Source: Aporhodopirellula rubra
GTDB taxonomy: Bacteria; Planctomycetota; Planctomycetia; Pirellulales; Pirellulaceae
Reading direction: 5' to 3'
NCBI RefSeq assembly: GCF_014192335.1
Contig: NZ_JACHXU010000003.1
Coordinates: forward strand, 400,777 to 464,776
Length of the DNA stretch: 64,000 bases
Below the pieces are notes generated by a model. The model ran no database searches. It saw nothing but the letters and a program-made list of their open reading frames with translations, and was not told where the DNA came from. Positions 18,982 through 28,520 of this stretch are shown here, piece after piece. The position numbers and the translations under genes were made by a program. Every line of letters starts with the position of its first letter. Position 1 is the first letter of the stretch.

Positions 18982-19747
18982 GGACGATGCCACCTCCCGG
19001 GTATCGCATTGAATGGAATCCATGTTTGCGAAGGCCGAGCTTCCTGAACTTTGGCCGACAGCGCAGATCGCCGTAGTGTTTCGCTCCAACGTGGGCATGA
19101 ACGACCATGCAGTCCTCCGCGACGGCGACTTTCAGTTTTTCAATGTGGCTGGCCCGATAGAAAAACTCCCAGTGTTCGTAGGTCTTGATCTCGGGATCCC
19201 ATCGCAGCTTGGCCATCGTGTCGCGACGCGCGAGAAATGCGTTGCTGGACATGTCGCACCAGGCCAGCGGGCCAATGCGCCGGTGTTCGCCTCGGAACAT
19301 CCAGATTCGCCGGCCATTCATCAGGGGCGCAAACAATAGTGGCCGACCGCCGCCGCCCTGTCGGACGCCGAGGATATCGATGTCATGCTCCTGAAATCGA
19401 TCGTAAACTCGATTGAAGTGCAGGTCCGGAGTGACGACGTGATCGTCGTCGAGTAAGAAGATGAGCTCGGTTTCTGCGGCGTCGATCGCCGTGTTGCGGC
19501 CAACGCCAACTCCGACGTCGTGCCGGTCGAGGTTGATCACATGGCAGTGCTTGGCCATGTCGGAATATTTTTCCGAGAATCGCAATTCTGGCCGGCCGTC
19601 ATCGACGACCACGATCTTGGGCTGGTTGAAGTGCTTTCGTAGCGACTGAACCAATCGATGGCATGCCCAAGGACGATGGATCGTCTTGATGCAGAACGTG
19701 ATGTCGTCGGGCGTGAATGGTCTTGCTTCCACCATTGGCTCACCCAT
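18974..19747 (-). CDS. GT2-like glycosyltransferase, copy 1, 257 aa
   Basis: Contains ITFCIKTIHRPWACH, VVDDGRPELRFS, GVGRNTAIDAAET and FLLDDDHVVT, the GT-A nucleotide-sugar fold with its DDD motif. C-terminal part includes WCDMSSNAFLARRD and YEHWEFFYR, typical of the acceptor side of GT2-like enzymes. Start ATG 19747 overlaps the upstream stop by 8 nt (ATGGGTGA). Sister of the following gene, which suggests a duplication with later divergence of donor or acceptor. Confidence 0.85.
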   Translation of the reverse strand: MGEPMVEARPFTPDDITFCIKTIHRPWACHRLVQSLRKHFNQPKIVVVDDGRPELRFSEKYSDMAKHCHVINLDRHDVGVGVGRNTAIDAAETELIFLLDDDHVVTPDLHFNRVYDRFQEHDIDILGVRQGGGGRPLLFAPLMNGRRIWMFRGEHRRIGPLAWCDMSSNAFLARRDTMAKLRWDPEIKTYEHWEFFYRASHIEKLKVAVAEDCMVVHAHVGAKHYGDLRCRPKFRKLGLRKHGFHSMRYPGGGIVHA

Positions 19748-21113
19748 GCTTTCGAAGGTCTGGGTTGACGTGCGCGATGGCCGAGGCGATTTCGTCTTCG
19801 GTCGGTTCAATGCCGAGGAATTCAATCAATTCGCCAATGACGCGATCGGGCTCCGCGGTCAGCTCGGCAAACTCGATCTTGAAGACCGGAACCTCTGGAT
19901 GCGTTTCGATGAATCGATCACGGTGTTCCAAAAGGCTCCGCTGCAGACGGTCGCAAGATTCATCGTCGGCAGCGAACCACTGCCCGGCGTGCTTGCGGGA
20001 GCGATCTTGCAAACTGCGGATGGAGGCTTCGATGTCGCGGTTTACAGCGATGATTCGTAGTGAATCGCCGAGTGCCGTGTGCAGATGCTCTGCGAAACGA
20101 CAGAGATGTGGATATTTTCCCCCGGCGACCGTTTTGTCACGATTGGCTTCTGACTTTCTCGTGACAACCCAAGATTTCAGTTGCTGGATCAACTGCTGGT
20201 CACTGATCACCGGATCGGTCGCCGGGAACCGCATGGCTTTCTCGCATAGCTGCGCGAGTCCAACCGCTTCGCCGCCGCCGGTCGCCTCGTAGCCACCGAG
20301 TTGGTTGCCCATGTGAACTCCGAGATGATGCATGACCATCGCAACACATGAGGTGCCCGCGCGGTGCGGCCCGAGAACACCAAAGAATGGTGCGTCCGAG
20401 TGATCGGCGTTGCGGGCGTCGTTGAAGAACCGCGTCTGATTCCACTTCCGGCCGCAGATGTTGGATTTGGTTGGCAACTGCCCCGCCATCCAACGGTCCG
20501 GCGTATAAACCGCGATCGATTCCTTTTGAATGTTCTTGCCTTGGACCAGTGCTTCATAGCGGCGTTGAATGAAGCGACCGAGGTGATGATCGATGTGGTG
20601 TTTGTGGTGCCAGTCGTTCCATGTCAGATGCCGGTACAACGCTTTCATGTTCTCGCGACCGCGGACCATGAACGCATGGGTGCGATTGACGTTGTAGGGG
20701 CGATAAACATGTTCGCTGACCTTCTGCGGTGGATGCTTGCCGGCATAAAGGTGCTGGCCGCCGAGGTAGGCCAGTCCCCAATCGGCCGGCAACTCATCGA
20801 CGAATGCGCGGAATCGCGCGGGAAAGTCCTCGGAAAATCCCGCGTCATCCTCGAACACCACATACGAATCGATCTGTTCGGTCAGGCACTTTTCCAAGAT
20901 CAATAGATGCGATCGGTAGCAGCCCCACGCTCCGTTTCCGGCTCGCCATTGCGGCGGTGTGGCGACGTGCCGACCATCGATTGCCGGAAAACGCTCGGGT
21001 TCGGGTAACGGCCACGGATCGGGCAACTGTTCGAGCCATTCCCGCAATCGATCGGGCCGGCGGTCGAGGTTGATCAGGAAGCAGCGATCAACGATCGAAT
21101 GGCTCTTCAGCAT
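19740..21113 (-). CDS. GT25-type glycosyltransferase fused to sulfotransferase-like domain, 457 aa
   Basis: Residues about 1-230 match GT25: CFLINLDRRPDRLREW, GAWGCYRSHLLILE and VVFEDDAGFS. From about 240 a second domain begins with GVLGPHRAGTSCVAMVMHHL, a phosphosulfate-binding-type loop (PxRxGTS), and ends with ELIEFLGIEP, as in sulfotransferase-like proteins. A fusion like this would glycosylate and possibly sulfate one target. The ATG at 21113 overlaps the upstream gene by 26 nt. Expected location is the cytoplasm, during virion assembly. Confidence 0.8.
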   Translation of the reverse strand: MLKSHSIVDRCFLINLDRRPDRLREWLEQLPDPWPLPEPERFPAIDGRHVATPPQWRAGNGAWGCYRSHLLILEKCLTEQIDSYVVFEDDAGFSEDFPARFRAFVDELPADWGLAYLGGQHLYAGKHPPQKVSEHVYRPYNVNRTHAFMVRGRENMKALYRHLTWNDWHHKHHIDHHLGRFIQRRYEALVQGKNIQKESIAVYTPDRWMAGQLPTKSNICGRKWNQTRFFNDARNADHSDAPFFGVLGPHRAGTSCVAMVMHHLGVHMGNQLGGYEATGGGEAVGLAQLCEKAMRFPATDPVISDQQLIQQLKSWVVTRKSEANRDKTVAGGKYPHLCRFAEHLHTALGDSLRIIAVNRDIEASIRSLQDRSRKHAGQWFAADDESCDRLQRSLLEHRDRFIETHPEVPVFKIEFAELTAEPDRVIGELIEFLGIEPTEDEIASAIAHVNPDLRKHG

Positions 21114-21654
21114 CGTCGTTCGGCTCGGATGCCCCTTCGGGGAACTTTTGTTCGAACTTGCGGATGGCGGTGTTGACGAGTCCACGGGCGATTCGAGCCG
21201 TAAACCTTCCATGGGGCAGACCTCTTAATTGGGCTTCTTCGAGTAACCAGTCGACGATCGTGTCGATGTTGCGGCGGCAGCCTTTCGCACCCCAGTCGTT
21301 CATCGTGTCGACCCGGGTTTCGCAGTTGCACGTTTCGCTGGGTTTGGCAAACCAGGCCAACATGCGTTTCAGTTCATTGCCAGGACCAGGACGGAAGCGA
21401 TCGATCTTGATCGTCTCGCGTTCATCACGCTCGGGCAGATAATTGCGGAGCAGAGATTCGAGTTCGCGTGTGTCCTGTTTGCGGCGTCTCTTGTTGACCA
21501 GCGCCATGCCGATCGTGACCAGGTTGATCGCTCGTGGGTTGTCGTTCGCTTGGCAGGCATTGCAAGCCGAGGGGATTGTGCGAACCTTGCAACCAGCCAT
21601 TTGCCCGGCGACTTCGCAGGCGTTGTCTTGGGTCAAGTGCGGACAGTGAATCAT
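21088..21654 (-). CDS. Cys-rich hypothetical protein, 188 aa
   Basis: The N-terminus has paired cysteines (MIHCPHLTQDNAC, CKVRTIPSACNAC) that could bind zinc, and a second cluster CNCETRVDTMNDWGAKGC near the middle. The C-terminal third is helical and charged. Similar small Cys-cluster proteins precede glycosyltransferases in planctomycete phage-like loci, to my recollection. It overlaps the Ser-rich gene by ATGA. Function unknown. Confidence 0.7.
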   Translation of the reverse strand: MIHCPHLTQDNACEVAGQMAGCKVRTIPSACNACQANDNPRAINLVTIGMALVNKRRRKQDTRELESLLRNYLPERDERETIKIDRFRPGPGNELKRMLAWFAKPSETCNCETRVDTMNDWGAKGCRRNIDTIVDWLLEEAQLRGLPHGRFTARIARGLVNTAIRKFEQKFPEGASEPNDDAEEPFDR

Positions 21655-24356
21655 GCCGTCATCCCTGCAACTTGACCGTCGTAGGCTCCGGAACTGCTCG
21701 GTGGCTCGCCGGGATCTTCGCAGTCGCTATCGACTAGTTCCCAACCGCAGGACCAGATCCAGGTGCTATTGCACGGTTCACTCGATCCGCTGCTGTCCTC
21801 GGACGGTGGTTCGCTGGCACTGTGGCTCGGTCGTTCCGATCCTTCGCTGGATTCAGATCTGCTTTCGCTGGGGCGATCGGAACTATGGTCGCTGCTTTGA
21901 CTCGGCCGATCGGATTCGGAGGTTGACCGATGACTTTCTGAGGGAGGCTCGCTCTGGCTCGCCGAGGAATCCTCCACGCTGGGATCGTCGACGCTGTCGC
22001 TGGGGCGGTCACTGTCTGAGCTCGATTCAGAATCACTATGGGAGCGTGAATCGGAGCCGCTTTGAGATCCAGAATGCGAATCGCTTGTTGACGTTGAGCC
22101 TGAATCGCTTTGCGACCGGGAACCGCTTCGAGAGTCCGAATCGCTCGCCGATGATGGCTGGGACCCACTCGGTTCGCTGACGGATCCTGAGCCGGAGTCG
22201 CTTTGTGATGTTGAATCGGAGCCGCTATTGGAATCTGAAACGCTTGTCGAGTCGCTCGCCGATTCCGAAATGCTGCCGGAGCCGGAGTGACTCAGTGAGT
22301 AAGATTCGCTCGTTGATGAATCGCGTGAATAGCTTGGCTCGCTCTGTGATGCACTGGTGGATTCGGATTCGCTTTCTGACTCAGACGTTGACTCGGATTG
22401 GCTTGATTCCGATTGGCTTAGGCTGCTAGCGGACTGGCTGTCGGAATCTGAGCGTGATTGGCTTGGTTCAGAATAGGACTGACTTGTCGATTCGCTTTCC
22501 GAGTCGCTACCTGAATCACTCGATTCAGACTGAGACTTCGAAGATTCAGAACGCGAGGAACTCCCGCTGGATAGGTCACTTTCGCTTCTGGAGCTTTCGG
22601 ATTCCGATTCACTTGATTCAGATCCGGACGAACTGGCTGAATCGGATCCCGACGATGAATCTGACGATCCTGATCCGGAGGAGCTGGCGGAACTGGATGA
22701 ACTGTCGACGCTCGGGAAGCTAACCGACCGACTTGATTCGCTTTCGGATTGGCTTGATCCGGAGTCGCTGCTGCTTGCCGATGACGCGCTCGAATCGCTG
22801 GATGAGGAATCGGAGCTGGATGTATCGGACGATTCAGACTTCGAATCGGATGATTCTGACGAGTCAGAGGATGACGCCGAGCTGTCGCTGGATGACTGGC
22901 TTGACGAGTTCGAGGATCCGCTTGATGAACTCGATTGGCTGCTTTTGGACGAACTTGAGTCACTCGATGATGAGCTGCTGTCGGATGAAGACGAACTGGA
23001 CGATGAGGAACTGCCGGAAGACGAACTGGATGAACTCGATGACTGACTTGAGCTGGATTCCGACGAACTGACGGAACTGCTGGATGAGCTGGGACTTGAT
23101 GATGACGAGGAGCTGCTGGATTCCGACGACGAAAGCGAGCTTGATGAAGAGCTGGAAAGCGAGCTACTGGAACTCGACGAAAGACTGCTCGAGCTGGATG
23201 AGCCCAGGCTGCTCGACGAACTTTGGCTCGACGATGCGCTGCTAGAGCTACTGCCGGACGACGAGTCACTGGATGATGAACTACTCGACGAGGAGCTGCT
23301 TGACGATGAGCTGCTGGAGCTTGAGCTACTGCCATCGCAGCAACGGCACCCAATCGTAAGGTAGGCCGATGTGTCCTCGTGGAAATGGCAAACGATCTGC
23401 TGCGATGCCAAGAGCGCGTAGTCGCAGACGTTGTAGACTGAAACTTTGACGCCGACTGGCCGCCACTGCGACCCGTCAAATCGCAGTTCGCGAGCCGTGC
23501 CCCAGGATTTGGCTTTGATCCGGCGGGTCGGTTTGCAGAGTAGTGTCTGCTTGGGAGGGTCGAGCACCCACGACTGGTTGCCATCGAAGGTGACCGAGAG
23601 ATACTGGTCCCCGGAACCTTCGATTGGCCCGCGAATCCGTTGGGCCGAGTGATTCCGAGCAACAATGCGGACCTGTTCACCGTCGACGTCCAACACCGGT
23701 TCGATGTTGCCGGATTGGTCCAGTCGGTGGAGATCACATGTCCCGCTGCCGGTCGTTGTGCCTTGGCGGGCGCTGATGCCGCCGACCGGAACCTTGACCA
23801 GATAGGCGATGTCGGTCGGATGGCCCACTCGGACGACCGCCCACTGCAAACCGGTTTCCGACGGATTACGTCGCCAAAGGATCTGGGCCGATCCCTCTGG
23901 TTTGGATTCCAGATAGAAACTCGGCGACAGTGATGCGTCGGCGAAGTCATGCCAGGTCTCGGTGATGTTGACTTGGGCTGCGACGACACCGTCGAAGACG
24001 ACGCGACCAACCTTGTCTTCGGCGATCGGTTCGATCGCGACGCCCACTCGCCCCGTTGAATCGCTCGCCCCGGGCTTGCCGACTTTGATTGTCGCATCGC
24101 GAACGAATCGAGCGAGTTCGACCGGACCGTCGAGCGGGTCGGTCAGTGGCTGAATAAAACCAGCGGCGCCACCGATCGGAATCGTCTGCGTTGTGATGTT
24201 GTGAACGCGAACCGTCGCCGCATTCTGCAGGTGCGTCCGTGGTCCGCCTCCACCGGGCAACCGATTCTTATGCAGTGCATCAGCCGCCGCCAACAGCCGG
24301 TTGTACTCGGTGGCGGTGATATTGTACTGGTCGCCGGGGCGAACTCGTCGTGTCAT
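21651..24356 (-). CDS. Ser-rich repeat virion-type protein, 901 aa
   Basis: Residues about 1-340 form a globular head of beta-rich sequence (ITATEYNRLLAAAD, VGVAIEPIAEDKVGRVVFDG, GSGTCDLHRLDQSG) of the kind found in phage distal tail or capsid accessory proteins. From CRCCDGSS onwards about 520 residues are mainly Ser with Asp, Glu, Gln, Lys, Arg and Pro between. A short C-terminal region (CNSTWIWSCGWELVDSDC) carries cysteines. It overlaps both neighbours, so it belongs to the tail operon. The long Ser tract is a plausible substrate for the glycosyltransferases encoded just downstream. Confidence 0.8.
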   Translation of the reverse strand: MTRRVRPGDQYNITATEYNRLLAAADALHKNRLPGGGGPRTHLQNAATVRVHNITTQTIPIGGAAGFIQPLTDPLDGPVELARFVRDATIKVGKPGASDSTGRVGVAIEPIAEDKVGRVVFDGVVAAQVNITETWHDFADASLSPSFYLESKPEGSAQILWRRNPSETGLQWAVVRVGHPTDIAYLVKVPVGGISARQGTTTGSGTCDLHRLDQSGNIEPVLDVDGEQVRIVARNHSAQRIRGPIEGSGDQYLSVTFDGNQSWVLDPPKQTLLCKPTRRIKAKSWGTARELRFDGSQWRPVGVKVSVYNVCDYALLASQQIVCHFHEDTSAYLTIGCRCCDGSSSSSSSSSSSSSSSSSSSSSDSSSGSSSSSASSSQSSSSSLGSSSSSSLSSSSSSSLSSSSSSSLSSSESSSSSSSSSPSSSSSSVSSSESSSSQSSSSSSSSSGSSSSSSSSSSDSSSSSSDSSSSKSSQSSSSSGSSNSSSQSSSDSSASSSDSSESSDSKSESSDTSSSDSSSSDSSASSASSSDSGSSQSESESSRSVSFPSVDSSSSSASSSGSGSSDSSSGSDSASSSGSESSESESESSRSESDLSSGSSSRSESSKSQSESSDSGSDSESESTSQSYSEPSQSRSDSDSQSASSLSQSESSQSESTSESESESESTSASQSEPSYSRDSSTSESYSLSHSGSGSISESASDSTSVSDSNSGSDSTSQSDSGSGSVSEPSGSQPSSASDSDSRSGSRSQSDSGSTSTSDSHSGSQSGSDSRSHSDSESSSDSDRPSDSVDDPSVEDSSASQSEPPSESHRSTSESDRPSQSSDHSSDRPSESRSESSEGSERPSHSASEPPSEDSSGSSEPCNSTWIWSCGWELVDSDCEDPGEPPSSSGAYDGQVAGMTA
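21780..23340 (-). repeat. Low-complexity Ser-codon tract
   Basis: About 1.5 kb encodes the Ser-rich region. It begins with almost pure Ser runs and grades into Ser alternating with Asp/Glu/Gln/Lys/Arg. All six Ser codons are used, so selection appears to act on the protein rather than on a DNA repeat unit. The same DNA opens long spurious frames on both strands. Confidence 0.85.
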
Positions 24357-25147
24357 CAGTTGATGCCCAGCGCGTTAAAGTTGCCCTCCGGATAGACTTG
24401 CTCGACGTAGGCGGCAGCCGGACGGCGTAGAACGCGATCGCCGACCACCTCTTCATCGTGCCGGACCCACAAGTAGTCCCATCCCCGCTTGCTGATTCCC
24501 GAGATTGCGCCAACGGACAATGCCGGTTGATTCGGACGCGCGGCAAAGTGATAAGTGATGTCGACCCAATTCTGATCGTCTTCGCCACCCTCGCCGCCGA
24601 GAAATAAGGCTTCACCGGGTGAAAAGATCGACCAATTGGTCGAGTTCGTGCGACCGGTCATCGACACGACGGCCAACAGATAGGCGGTCGAAACCCACTC
24701 GAACTTCTTCCGCACCGAGAACTCGAATGCCGGTACAGTCACATCGACGCCTTCGACACCGGAGTCGCTGACGCCGATCGCGCCCTGGTAGATCGGAGCG
24801 ACCTTGCCCGGTGCGGGATAGATTCCGCGGGTACCGAGCGATTGATTGAGGTGCGTGGTTGCTCCGGTCGTGTTGAACGAGACCGGATCGAGCTTGGTCT
24901 TGTTGGTAGTGACGCTGACCAACGCGTGTTTGGCGTTGATAAACTCAGCGTCGATCTGCAGGTACGGAATCAGGTCCGGGAAGTTGGCTTTGTAATAGCC
25001 GTAGGCGGCGCTGGCAGCCGCCGCCGGATCGACTGCGCCACCGTTGGTCGCAACATAGGCGACGAAGTCCGAATGCGATTTTCCTCGCGATGCCTTTTCG
25101 GAGAGCGCCGCGGTCTCGAAGTTGTATCCGCCGGCCGAAAAGCTCAT
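24356..25147 (-). CDS. Phage structural protein after tape measure, 263 aa
   Basis: Beta-rich, no signal peptide. Segments include FSAGGYNFETAALSEKAS, DVTVPAFEFSVRKKFEW and WVDITYHFAARPNQP. Starts and stops overlap both neighbours (TGATG), placing it between tape measure and Ser-rich protein where distal tail or hub proteins are usually encoded. I do not recognise a family; the location supports a tail-tip role. Confidence 0.7.
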   Translation of the reverse strand: MSFSAGGYNFETAALSEKASRGKSHSDFVAYVATNGGAVDPAAAASAAYGYYKANFPDLIPYLQIDAEFINAKHALVSVTTNKTKLDPVSFNTTGATTHLNQSLGTRGIYPAPGKVAPIYQGAIGVSDSGVEGVDVTVPAFEFSVRKKFEWVSTAYLLAVVSMTGRTNSTNWSIFSPGEALFLGGEGGEDDQNWVDITYHFAARPNQPALSVGAISGISKRGWDYLWVRHDEEVVGDRVLRRPAAAYVEQVYPEGNFNALGIN

Positions 25148-28100
25148 CAGCTAAACACCAAGCCTCCGGACTTCGATCGCTCGACGAGCCGACGCGTATT
25201 TTCCGCGGTCGCGATGATCGCCCGTTTCATGTCCTCCGTGATGCCATCACCGGACGAAGCGGGAAGCTGCAAACGCGACGTGGCACCGCTGAGTGCCAAA
25301 TCGAATTCGCTGAGCGACTGACGGACCGAGGCGAAGGTTTCGTTGATGGCAACAACATCCAGGGCCGGTTCATCAGCTTCAGGCTCCACTACTGCCATTG
25401 CCTCGACGACAGGTTTATCTTCCTCCGGAATTTTCAGCTGCGGCGCCGCGATTACCTCCTCGTCCAACGGCTCGATGGGATCGAGCTTCAGAGGCTCCAG
25501 CTTTCTCGCACTACTGCCGAGCCCCAATCCACGGGAATCGAAGTTGCCTGCCGACTCGACTTGCGCCGTGTTGTCGGGACCGTCTGCAAATCGATCCATT
25601 GATGCCTGAGCATCTGGATCGATCCCGAGTTTTAGATCCTTCGGGTTCGGAGGCTGCAGTTCGGGATCATCGATCCCGGGGAGATCGACCGGGGGAATAT
25701 TGACCTCATCACGATTGATCGGTTCAGGCAGCGCCGGCGGTTTCGGCGGCTCGGCAATGTCAGGTGGGGAACCAGGTTTAGTGCGGTCGGATGGTGCGGT
25801 CGCATTGTTCGCCCGATCAATGGCGGCCTCGAAGTCGGCTTGAGCTGCGGCAACCTTTTCGTCTCGTTCCCGCTGGCGATCGCCCAACTCATTCGTACGC
25901 GCTGCCTCACGAGCTGCTTTGGACTCCGCCCGCATTTGGTCGAGGGTGGATTGGACACCGGCCGTGGTGTCTTCGATCAGTTGCTGTCGTTGAGCCTGAG
26001 CAGAATCGTTTTCCCGAAACTGTTGCTGTTTCGACTGATCGACGACCGCATTCTTAGCATCGGTCTCCGCGTCAATGGCTTGCATTTCCGCATCGAGATC
26101 GCGACCTTCACGTGCTTTGCGCCGTGCTTCGAGTTGAGCCGCGATGCCCTTTTGCATCTCGATGCGGTTGGCTTCGATCTGCTGTTTCCGTTTCGATCGT
26201 CGCTGTTGCCGCTCAATAATTGCCTGGTTGCGACGCTGTTGCTCGGCTGCTTCGGCCGCGCGGGTATCGGCGTCGATCTTGGCCATTTCGACGTCGACAT
26301 TGATATCGTCGTCGAACAGAGCTTTGAGTTTGATCCATGCCTTCTTGAGGAAGCCGACCGTCGAATTCCACATCGATTTCACCTGGCCGACAAACACGGT
26401 CCATGTGTCGGCCAAGTAGTCGACTGTTTCAACCCATGCTTTCTCAACGCCAGCCAGGGCATTGATCAGTACGCCACCGATTTGCACGGCAACGTCACCG
26501 GCGATATCGACCAGTTCGTGCAGTTTCAGGAATCCCTTCTTCAGAAAGCCGATCGTATTGTTCCAGCCTTTCTGGACCGCGGACGTCAGAATGGTCCAGC
26601 CGTCCGCCATGAATCCGAGCGTGTCGTTCCACACACCGGCTAGCCCGGACAACGCACCGATCAATACGTCACCAACGGCATACGCCGAGTCCGCCCAGAC
26701 ATCCGCGATGTACTGAGTGAACTCGGCCCATTTGGTTTGCAGAAAGGTAGTGCCTTTGATCCACTGCAGTTTCAGGTACGACCAAAGCACGTCGGTGGCT
26801 GCAGTGATGTCGCCGGCCGCCAGCGCGTTGGCGATCGCACCGAAAGCGGCGAGTGTTTCAGCTTTGAGAACTTCAAAGACGGTGCCCAGGTACTCGATCG
26901 CCTTGCCAGCGATGCCGGTGGAATACAGGAAATAGCCACCGAGGGCAGCGATGGCAGCGACGACAAGGCCCAGCGGCGTGAACAACATGCCAACGGCGCT
27001 GACGATCACGCCGATGGAGGCACCAATGAAACTAAAGATGCTGGCCAAGCCTCCAACGGCGAAGGATGCCGCGGCGGCAAACGAACCAAGCGTGAACAGT
27101 GCGGCGCCGATTCCGATGATGGCGACCGCACTTGCCGCCGCAATCTTGACAATCTTTTGATTCTTATTGATCCACTCGATCACCCCTGAAGCAGCCCGGC
27201 TAAACGCATTGACCATCTTGGTGACGCTACCTTCGAGCGATTCGCCGATTGCGATGGCGACGCCTTCGATCGAAGATTTGAGAATCCGAAACGCGCCGCC
27301 CAGACCGCCTTCCATTTCCTCCGATGTCTTTGCCGCTATTCCACCGGCGTTCTGAAGTTCTTGGTACAGCTCACGCGTATCAGCGACTGATTTCCCGATG
27401 GAGCTGGCAGCCGTGATGCCCAGCAATCCGAAGACTTCGTTGAGTTTTTCCGCCTTCTCGGCGGTGCCCATGTTCGCGGTCGCTGCAGCGACTTCGCCCA
27501 GGATGTCGACCAGCGATCGGGCGTTGCCCTTGACATCCTTGGTTGCCACACCGAAGACGGCTTGAAACTTCTCCGATTCCGCTGCGCTGATCGTCAGCAA
27601 TCGACGCATGGCGTTACCGGCCGATGAACCTTGGATGCCCATGTTGCCGAGTGTTCCAAGCACCGCCAGAGTTTCTTCCAGACTCATGTTGGCATCGGCG
27701 GCAACGGGACCGGCATAAGACAAGGCTTCGCCGAGCGATTCCACCGTGTTGAATGATTTGTTCGCCGCGGCGGTCAAACCGTCGGCGACACGCGTTGCTT
27801 CGCCGGCTTCCATGCCAAATTGCCGGATGGTGGCGGCCATGATGCCGGAGGCCTGTGTGGCGTCGGTACCGGTCGCGCGAGCCATATTCATCACTGCGGC
27901 GGTCATTCGCTCGATCTGCTCCGGCTTGAAACCGGCACGACCGAGTTCCGTCATCAGCGAGGCGACTTCGCTGGCCGAATAGCTGGTCGTTGCACCGAGC
28001 TTTTTGGCGGTATTGCGTAGCGACTCCAGCTGCGTTTCCGTCGCTTGCGTGATCGCGGCGACACCGCGCATGGCATCGTCGAAGTTGGAGAAGATGGCCA

Positions 28101-28278
28101 CGCTACCGCCCAGAGGAGCCGCAGCAGCGGCGCCGAGTCCCATGAGTTTCGTGCCGAGCAAGCGAGTTGATTGCCCGAACGATTGCAGTCGCTTCTGAGC
28201 AGATCGAAGCCCCTTCACGAACGCTGCATCCTTGGTCAGCAGTTCGACGTAGGCGGCTCCGGCTCGGACTTGCGACAT
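25147..28278 (-). CDS. Phage tail tape measure protein, 1043 aa
   Basis: The N-terminal 330 residues match TP901-type tape measure proteins: FDDAMRGVAAITQATE, SYSASEVASLMTELGRAGF, TGTDATQASGIMAATIRQFG and LGTLGNMGIQGSSAGNAMRR. Residues about 375-460 contain several hydrophobic membrane-like helices, then amphipathic repeats, and from about 690 a long coiled-coil rich in Gln, Arg and Glu. Tape measure proteins set tail length and enter the envelope. Its presence shows a siphovirus-like tail. Confidence 0.93.
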   Translation of the reverse strand: MSQVRAGAAYVELLTKDAAFVKGLRSAQKRLQSFGQSTRLLGTKLMGLGAAAAAPLGGSVAIFSNFDDAMRGVAAITQATETQLESLRNTAKKLGATTSYSASEVASLMTELGRAGFKPEQIERMTAAVMNMARATGTDATQASGIMAATIRQFGMEAGEATRVADGLTAAANKSFNTVESLGEALSYAGPVAADANMSLEETLAVLGTLGNMGIQGSSAGNAMRRLLTISAAESEKFQAVFGVATKDVKGNARSLVDILGEVAAATANMGTAEKAEKLNEVFGLLGITAASSIGKSVADTRELYQELQNAGGIAAKTSEEMEGGLGGAFRILKSSIEGVAIAIGESLEGSVTKMVNAFSRAASGVIEWINKNQKIVKIAAASAVAIIGIGAALFTLGSFAAAASFAVGGLASIFSFIGASIGVIVSAVGMLFTPLGLVVAAIAALGGYFLYSTGIAGKAIEYLGTVFEVLKAETLAAFGAIANALAAGDITAATDVLWSYLKLQWIKGTTFLQTKWAEFTQYIADVWADSAYAVGDVLIGALSGLAGVWNDTLGFMADGWTILTSAVQKGWNNTIGFLKKGFLKLHELVDIAGDVAVQIGGVLINALAGVEKAWVETVDYLADTWTVFVGQVKSMWNSTVGFLKKAWIKLKALFDDDINVDVEMAKIDADTRAAEAAEQQRRNQAIIERQQRRSKRKQQIEANRIEMQKGIAAQLEARRKAREGRDLDAEMQAIDAETDAKNAVVDQSKQQQFRENDSAQAQRQQLIEDTTAGVQSTLDQMRAESKAAREAARTNELGDRQRERDEKVAAAQADFEAAIDRANNATAPSDRTKPGSPPDIAEPPKPPALPEPINRDEVNIPPVDLPGIDDPELQPPNPKDLKLGIDPDAQASMDRFADGPDNTAQVESAGNFDSRGLGLGSSARKLEPLKLDPIEPLDEEVIAAPQLKIPEEDKPVVEAMAVVEPEADEPALDVVAINETFASVRQSLSEFDLALSGATSRLQLPASSGDGITEDMKRAIIATAENTRRLVERSKSGGLVFS

Positions 28279-28520
28279 GGGGAATGGCTACTTGCTAGAA
28301 GCGATGGGCTAGAAGGCGTGAACGCAGCACCGAGAAGAGTGGCAACCTGCTCGACGGTTGCCTGGGCGGGCACGGGCTTGGCGGCCGTGTACGGATTAAA
28401 GTCATCGGGCTTGAACGGCTTGCGACGACGCCGTCGATCGCGATTGATCTCAGCGGTCAGTGCCATGACGCTCGAGGCGATGTTCCAGTCGTGGCGTCGC
28501 CGAGCATCCGCCATGCGCAT
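28236..28520 (-). CDS. Small protein before tape measure (tail chaperone position), 94 aa
   Basis: Starts MRMADARRRHDWNIASSV and is basic with a helical N-terminus. It overlaps the upstream gene as TGATG and runs 43 nt into the tape measure gene. In siphoviruses the pair just before the tape measure encodes tail assembly chaperones, usually by frameshift; here a TGATG re-start is visible instead. A TTG at 28523 is another possible start. Confidence 0.65.
   Translation of the reverse strand: MRMADARRRHDWNIASSVMALTAEINRDRRRRRKPFKPDDFNPYTAAKPVPAQATVEQVATLLGAAFTPSSPSLLASSHSPCRKSEPEPPTSNC

Noticed and set aside
22418..24097. A 559-aa minus-strand frame and several plus-strand frames inside the Ser-rich gene
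   Set aside because: They are by-products of the Ser-codon tract; the composition of the alternative proteins is aberrant and none has a ribosome site or motif.
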